DNA from: Fodinibacter sp963695175
GTDB lineage: Bacteria; Actinomycetota; Actinomycetes; Actinomycetales; Dermatophilaceae
DNA length: 64,000 bases
Assembly: GCA_963695175.1 (NCBI GenBank)
Contig: CAVOGG010000004.1
Location: forward strand, 1,116,001 to 1,180,000
Direction of reading: 5' to 3'
This document shows, piece by piece, positions 60,639 to 64,000 of the stretch; the first letter of the stretch is position 1, and every line of letters begins with the position of its first letter. The notes below the pieces were generated by a model that worked only from the letters and a program-made list of their open reading frames with translations, made no database searches and had not been told where the DNA came from. Position numbers and translations under genes: made by a program.

Positions 60639-61349
60639 ATGACCTCCATCTCCCTGATCGGGCCGGGCCGGCACGGCACCGCCATCGCTGCGCTGTTCGC
60701 CTCGCACGGTGTCGACGTGACCCTCTTCCACTACCGTCCGGCCAAGGCCGAGGCGGCCGCGCGGGCCGTCCGCGCCGCTGCACTCGGGTCCACGGTCACC
60801 CTCGCCGAGACCCTGGAAGCCGCGGCAGAGGCCGCCGAGGTCGTCGCGCTGACCACGCTGTGGGACGCGCCGCAACGAGAGGTGCTCTCCCGCATCGGGG
60901 ACCAGCTGGTGGGCAAGATCCTCCTCGACGTCTCCAACCCGCTGGACGTCACCCCAACCGGGATCCACCTCCGCACCCCGGTCGAGGGATCCGCGGGACA
61001 GTTCGTGGCAGCCCTGCTGCCCGCAGGCGTCGGGCACGTCAAGGCGTTCTCGAACCTCGCGACCGCGGCGCTCCACACGGCAGCAGACCAGACACCTCCC
61101 GCCGTGCTGCCCTACCTGGCGGACTCGTCGGCCACGGCGCAGCGGGTGCAGCCGCTGCTGGCCCGCACCGGGTGGCTGCCTCGCCATGTCGGGGACATCA
61201 GCCGCTCGGCGCAGATCGAGATCGGCGGCCGCTACAACAAGGTGACCGGTCGCCTGGGCCGCACCGTGCTCGACGACCAGGAGTTCACCCGGCAGTTCGG
61301 CCACCGCGTCGCTTCCGGTGGGCTGAACCATGACCCGACGTCCCCCTGA
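60639..61349 (+). CDS. NADP/F420-dependent oxidoreductase-type protein (second copy)
   Basis: The 236-residue Rossmann protein starts ISLIGPGRHGTAIAALFASHGVDV, with VDVTLFHYRP after the second strand. It continues VALTTLWDAPQREVL and DVSNPLDVTPTG, and later VGHVKAFSNLATAAL. It belongs to the same superfamily as the protein at 23629 but is longer. Coenzyme identity is uncertain. The downstream MarR gene overlaps its end by 20 bases. Confidence 0.82.
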   Translation: MTSISLIGPGRHGTAIAALFASHGVDVTLFHYRPAKAEAAARAVRAAALGSTVTLAETLEAAAEAAEVVALTTLWDAPQREVLSRIGDQLVGKILLDVSNPLDVTPTGIHLRTPVEGSAGQFVAALLPAGVGHVKAFSNLATAALHTAADQTPPAVLPYLADSSATAQRVQPLLARTGWLPRHVGDISRSAQIEIGGRYNKVTGRLGRTVLDDQEFTRQFGHRVASGGLNHDPTSP

Positions 61350-61836
61350 GGCCGGCGCCGACGAGTCGACCGCCGCGGAGCACCGCGATCGGATCGCCAT
61401 CTGGCGGGAGCTGGTGGTTGCCCACGACCTGCTGATGAAGCAGTTCCAGGCCGAGCTCAAGCGCGACTTCGAGCTCTCGGTGTCCGAGTACGACGCGCTG
61501 CTGCGCCTGACGTTGGCGCCCGACAACCACCTGCAGATGGGTGAGATCGCCGGCGCCCTGCTCTTCAGCAGCGGTGCCGCCACCAAGCTGTTCGACCGGC
61601 TCTGCCAGCGAGGTCTCGTCGAACGCTCGGCCGACCCCAGCGACCGGCGCGCGGTCATCGTCACCCTCACCAAGGACGGCAGCGCCCTGATCCGCCGCGC
61701 ACGGCTCGCCCACGGCGACAGCATCGCCGAGAAGGTCGGACCGTTCGCCTCCGCCGCCGAGCAACGGCACGTAGCGGCGTTCCTGACACGACTCGCCACG
61801 CCACAGCCCGCCACCGACCGCCACCCAGCCCGGTAG
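61330..61836 (+). CDS. MarR family transcriptional regulator (second copy)
   Basis: The 168-residue winged-helix protein has LQMGEIAGALLFSSGAATKLFDRLCQRGLVER as recognition region and DPSDRRAVIVTLTKDG as wing. Its single cysteine, in LCQRGLV near the end of the recognition helix region, could be redox-active. It is embedded in the operon it probably controls through the palindrome at 59650-59673. Confidence 0.87.
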   Translation: MTRRPPEAGADESTAAEHRDRIAIWRELVVAHDLLMKQFQAELKRDFELSVSEYDALLRLTLAPDNHLQMGEIAGALLFSSGAATKLFDRLCQRGLVERSADPSDRRAVIVTLTKDGSALIRRARLAHGDSIAEKVGPFASAAEQRHVAAFLTRLATPQPATDRHPAR

Positions 61837-61914
61837 CCACCCGGAGCGAGCGGTTGCCTTCCGCCAACGCCCGGCCCCACTGCGACCACAACTACCGCAG
61901 CAAGGAGCAGCACC

Positions 61915-62403
61915 ATGAACGACCCGACAGCACCCTCGAGCAACACCATCTTCGCGGACCACCTGGTCTCGGGACCCTACGAGCGCGTCTTCTTCGAGCC
62001 GGGCCAGGAGCTGCAGTACATCCGCAACTACCTCGACTTCTTCGACGGCACCGTCGAGTACGACTTCCGCATCGAGGAGTACTTCAACCTGCGAGTCGTC
62101 GGGCTCCAGTCGCCGCTCGGCCACGTCTCCCTGGTCGCGATCGCCGCCGATGACCGCAAGAAGCTGCCGGCCTTCATCCAGGAGACCAAGATCCTCTTCG
62201 TCGTCGACTCCATCGACGCCGTCTACCGCAAGCTCGAGGCCGCCGGACTCCCGATCCTGCAGCCCCGCACCGAGAACATCATGGGCGCACAGGGCCGGCT
62301 GGAGCTCGCCCCGGGCTACATCGTCGAGCTCGCCGAAGCCACCAACGAGGACCTCTTCTTCCCCGACGTCGACTCGCTCGGCCTGCCCCCGTCGCAGCGC
62401 TGA
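61915..62403 (+). CDS. VOC/glyoxalase-like protein
   Basis: The 162-residue protein has one predicted VOC domain: TIFADHLVSGPYERVFFEPG, YIRNYLDFFDGTVEYDF, FVVDSIDAVYRKLEAAGLPIL and GRLELAPGYIVELAEA. The usual metal histidine at the first strand is not obvious, so an enzymatic role is uncertain. GGAGCAG precedes the ATG. It lies 78 bases after the MarR gene in the same direction. Confidence 0.72.
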   Translation: MNDPTAPSSNTIFADHLVSGPYERVFFEPGQELQYIRNYLDFFDGTVEYDFRIEEYFNLRVVGLQSPLGHVSLVAIAADDRKKLPAFIQETKILFVVDSIDAVYRKLEAAGLPILQPRTENIMGAQGRLELAPGYIVELAEATNEDLFFPDVDSLGLPPSQR

Positions 62404-62562
62404 GTCAGCCCCGGCCGGCGAACAGCTCCCGGACTCCGCGACGCCGTCCGCCGCGGCGCTCAGAACGCGTCCCGACCACCCCCGACTGCGGGAACACGGC
62501 GGATCACGGTCCGGCCATCCCGTGCACGACCCCAACCCAAACAACCCCGCCACAGGAGAACC

Positions 62563-63153
62563 ATGTCCATCTTCACCCGCCAGCCGGTCGAGCAGTTCGA
62601 CGCCCCCACCACCGCCGTGGAGGACATCTCCGGTGACTACGTCATCGACCCGACCCACACCCGCCTGGGCTTCAGCGTCCGCCACGCGATGGTCACCACC
62701 GTGCGCGGCCAGTTCAGCGAGTTCACCGGGACCGCGACCATCGACAACGCGAACCCGGCCAACTCCAGGGTCCACCTCGCCATCGAGACCGGCAGCATCG
62801 AGACCGGTGTCGCCGACCGCGACGCCCACCTGCGCTCCGCCGACTTCTTCGACGCCGACAACAACAAGCAGGTCACCTTCACCTCGACCCACGTCCAGCG
62901 TGACGGCGTTGACTGGGTGATCACCGGCGACCTGACCATCAAGGACGTCACCAAGCCGGTCACCATCGTCTTCGAGCCCACCGGCTCCGCACGCGACCCG
63001 TTCGGCAACCTGCGCGTCGGCTTCGAGGGCGGCACCACCATCAACCGCAAGGACTGGGGCCTGTCCTACAACGCCGCCCTCGAGACCGGCGGCGTGCTCG
63101 TCTCCGAGAAGGTCAAGCTCGAGTTCGACGTCTCGGCGATCCGCAACGCCTGA
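62563..63153 (+). CDS. YceI family protein
   Basis: The 196-residue lipocalin-like protein has GDYVIDPTHTRLGFSVRHAMVTTVRGQFSEF and SADFFDADNNKQVTFTST, followed by GDLTIKDVTKPVTIVFE, all YceI hallmarks. It lacks a signal peptide, so it is probably cytoplasmic. The family binds polyisoprenoid chains and is induced by alkaline or oxidative stress. It is the last gene of the islet, followed by a hairpin at 63201-63249. Confidence 0.9.
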   Translation: MSIFTRQPVEQFDAPTTAVEDISGDYVIDPTHTRLGFSVRHAMVTTVRGQFSEFTGTATIDNANPANSRVHLAIETGSIETGVADRDAHLRSADFFDADNNKQVTFTSTHVQRDGVDWVITGDLTIKDVTKPVTIVFEPTGSARDPFGNLRVGFEGGTTINRKDWGLSYNAALETGGVLVSEKVKLEFDVSAIRNA

Positions 63154-63200
63154 GCCACGACCCCGCGCGCGCCGGCCCGTCCCGACGTCGGTTCGGGTAC

Positions 63201-63249
63201 CCCAGCGCTGCCCGGACGCGCGGCATCCTGCGCCCTTGGCAGCGCTGGG
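63201..63249. terminator. Hairpin terminator after the YceI gene
   Basis: CCCAGCGCTGCC (63201-63212) and GGCAGCGCTGGG (63238-63249) form a perfect 12-bp stem with a 25-base loop, 48 bases after the stop. Confidence 0.7.
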
Positions 63250-63304
63250 ACAGATGTAGGTGATGCACACCGCGCGACAGGAGGCGCCCTCTGCATCACC
63301 GGAC

Positions 63305-63321
63305 GGGTTTCGTCGTTGTCA
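63305..63321. repeat. Right copy of the 17-bp exact direct repeat
   Basis: Identical to 59451-59467 (the tail of the tRNA-Ala terminator). It lies four bases beyond the stop of the leftward phosphodiesterase gene. The matching 5' half of the terminator hairpin is absent here. Confidence 0.6.
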
Positions 63322-63324
63322 CGA

Positions 63325-64000
63325 TCACCGGGCGCGCAGCACGCGGACGAGGGCAGCGGGGTGGTCGGTGATGATGCCGTCGACTCCCCACTCGATGCCG
63401 CGGCGCATGTCGCTGCTGTGGTTGACGGTCCAGACGTAGGTTGTGAGGCCGAGCTCGTGGATGCGGTCGACGACGGCCCGGTCGATGGTGCCCAGAGCGG
63501 GGTTGACCGCGTCGAGCCAGGTGCTGGCGGACACCAGCTGCTCGTCGGTGGGGCGGGTGTAGAGGATCAGGGCGACGGGCACGTCCGGGGCGAGCCGGGT
63601 GTAGGCCCGCAGCCACGACTCGTCCCCGGCCTGCATCATCACCGTGCCCTGGCGCAGGGCCTGGACGAACGTGGGGATCGACCGGAGCTCCTTGTCGATG
63701 TCGGCCTCGATCCCGGGAAAGGCCCACGGGTCCTTGGCCTCGAGCAGCATGCCGGCGCTCGACCCGACCGCCTCGACCCACTCCCGCAGGGTGAGCACCC
63801 GCTGTCCCGCGAACTGCGGGCCGAACCAGGAACCGGCATCGAGCTGCTTGATCTCGGCCAGGGTGAAGTCCGCGACGTGGTGGCTGGTGCGGTCGGGGAA
63901 GACCTGCTCGACGTCCGTGGTCCGGGTGAGGTCGAGGTCGTGGGTGATGACGAGCGCCCCGTCCTTGGTGCGCATGATGTCGTTCTCGATGTGGTCGGCG
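63325..64000 (-). CDS. Glycerophosphodiester phosphodiesterase (N-terminus beyond the window)
   Basis: About 224 C-terminal residues are visible. ADHIENDIMRTKDGALVITHDL carries the catalytic E-x-D pair and the second catalytic histidine. Later VLTLREWVEAV, GMLLEAKDPWAFPG (glutamate and lysine ligands) and TYVWTVNHSSDMRRGIEWGVDGIITDHPAAL are typical of GDPD barrels. It hydrolyses glycerophosphodiesters to glycerol-3-phosphate and alcohols. The first histidine motif and any signal peptide lie outside the window. Confidence 0.92.
   Translation of the reverse strand, partial: ADHIENDIMRTKDGALVITHDLDLTRTTDVEQVFPDRTSHHVADFTLAEIKQLDAGSWFGPQFAGQRVLTLREWVEAVGSSAGMLLEAKDPWAFPGIEADIDKELRSIPTFVQALRQGTVMMQAGDESWLRAYTRLAPDVPVALILYTRPTDEQLVSASTWLDAVNPALGTIDRAVVDRIHELGLTTYVWTVNHSSDMRRGIEWGVDGIITDHPAALVRVLRAR

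Noticed and set aside
1..64000. CRISPR array, rRNA operon, transposon or prophage
   Set aside because: No regularly spaced repeats, rRNA segments, transposase/integrase motifs or phage structural genes were found on reading both strands.

Overview
The window is high-GC (roughly 70% or more) DNA from an actinomycete. Many 1-4 base gene overlaps, GTG starts, mycothiol-type enzymes, F420/FMN-type oxidoreductases and the gene order around mscL, fmdB, 5-FTHF cyclo-ligase, galU, moeA and rimJ all fit Actinomycetota. A Micrococcales (Intrasporangiaceae-like) host is my inference from overall style, not something a single marker proves. There is no rRNA, CRISPR array, transposase, integrase or phage gene. 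Two tRNA genes, Arg(CCT) and Ala(CGC), are present.

Layout. (1) 1-2.2 kb: the visible part of a GAF-ANTAR regulator, a decayed SARP-type regulator and a dedA gene. (2) 2.2-18.6 kb: a nitrate/nitrite respiration island. A membrane-anchored copper nitrite reductase (NirK fused to about ten membrane helices), a hemerythrin-like protein and a DUF2249 protein form a leftward operon. It diverges, across a strong palindrome, from a HTH regulator plus mobA. Two narK transporters diverge from a paralogous HTH regulator that is translationally coupled to narGHJI, followed by a DUF6457 protein and a cupin. (3) 18.6-24.8 kb: small redox enzymes: mycothiol-dependent isomerase family, DUF6767, FMN reductase plus luciferase-like monooxygenase, hydrolase, VOC protein, NADP oxidoreductase and MarR. 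(4) 24.9-39.4 kb: an N-acyl-D-amino-acid deacylase diverging from a tightly packed run of serine hydrolase, dipeptide-type ABC transporter, second serine hydrolase, M20 peptidase, GNAT, N-succinylamino-acid-racemase-like enolase and a PucR regulator. This looks like a D-amino-acid/peptide salvage locus. (5) 39.5-45.4 kb: tRNA-Arg, an MFS exporter, and a 1319-residue SF1 helicase with a C-terminal nuclease-like domain. (6) 45.5-59.4 kb: conserved actinobacterial core: mscL, SAF protein, fmdB, cation/proton antiporter, penicillin acylase, 5-FTHF cyclo-ligase, galU, moeA/glp, moaC, mog, rimJ, a GlpR-like membrane protein, AI-2E transporter and tRNA-Ala. (7) 59.4-63.3 kb: a small redox islet (quinone oxidoreductase, NADP oxidoreductase, MarR, VOC-like, YceI) bounded by a 17-bp exact direct repeat, then a partial glycerophosphodiester phosphodiesterase.

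How it fits together. NarGHI needs bis-MGD cofactor: mobA sits in the nitrate island and moeA/moaC/mog in the core block. NarK proteins import nitrate and export nitrite, NirK converts nitrite to NO, and the hemerythrin/DUF2249 proteins plausibly handle NO or Fe-S stress. No NO reductase is visible.

Quality note. At least 13 otherwise conserved reading frames are broken by single-base insertions, almost all in short G/C runs. They are concentrated in the nitrate genes; a few single-base losses occur elsewhere. I annotate such genes across the break. Sequence error is the simplest explanation, but real decay cannot be excluded from the sequence alone.
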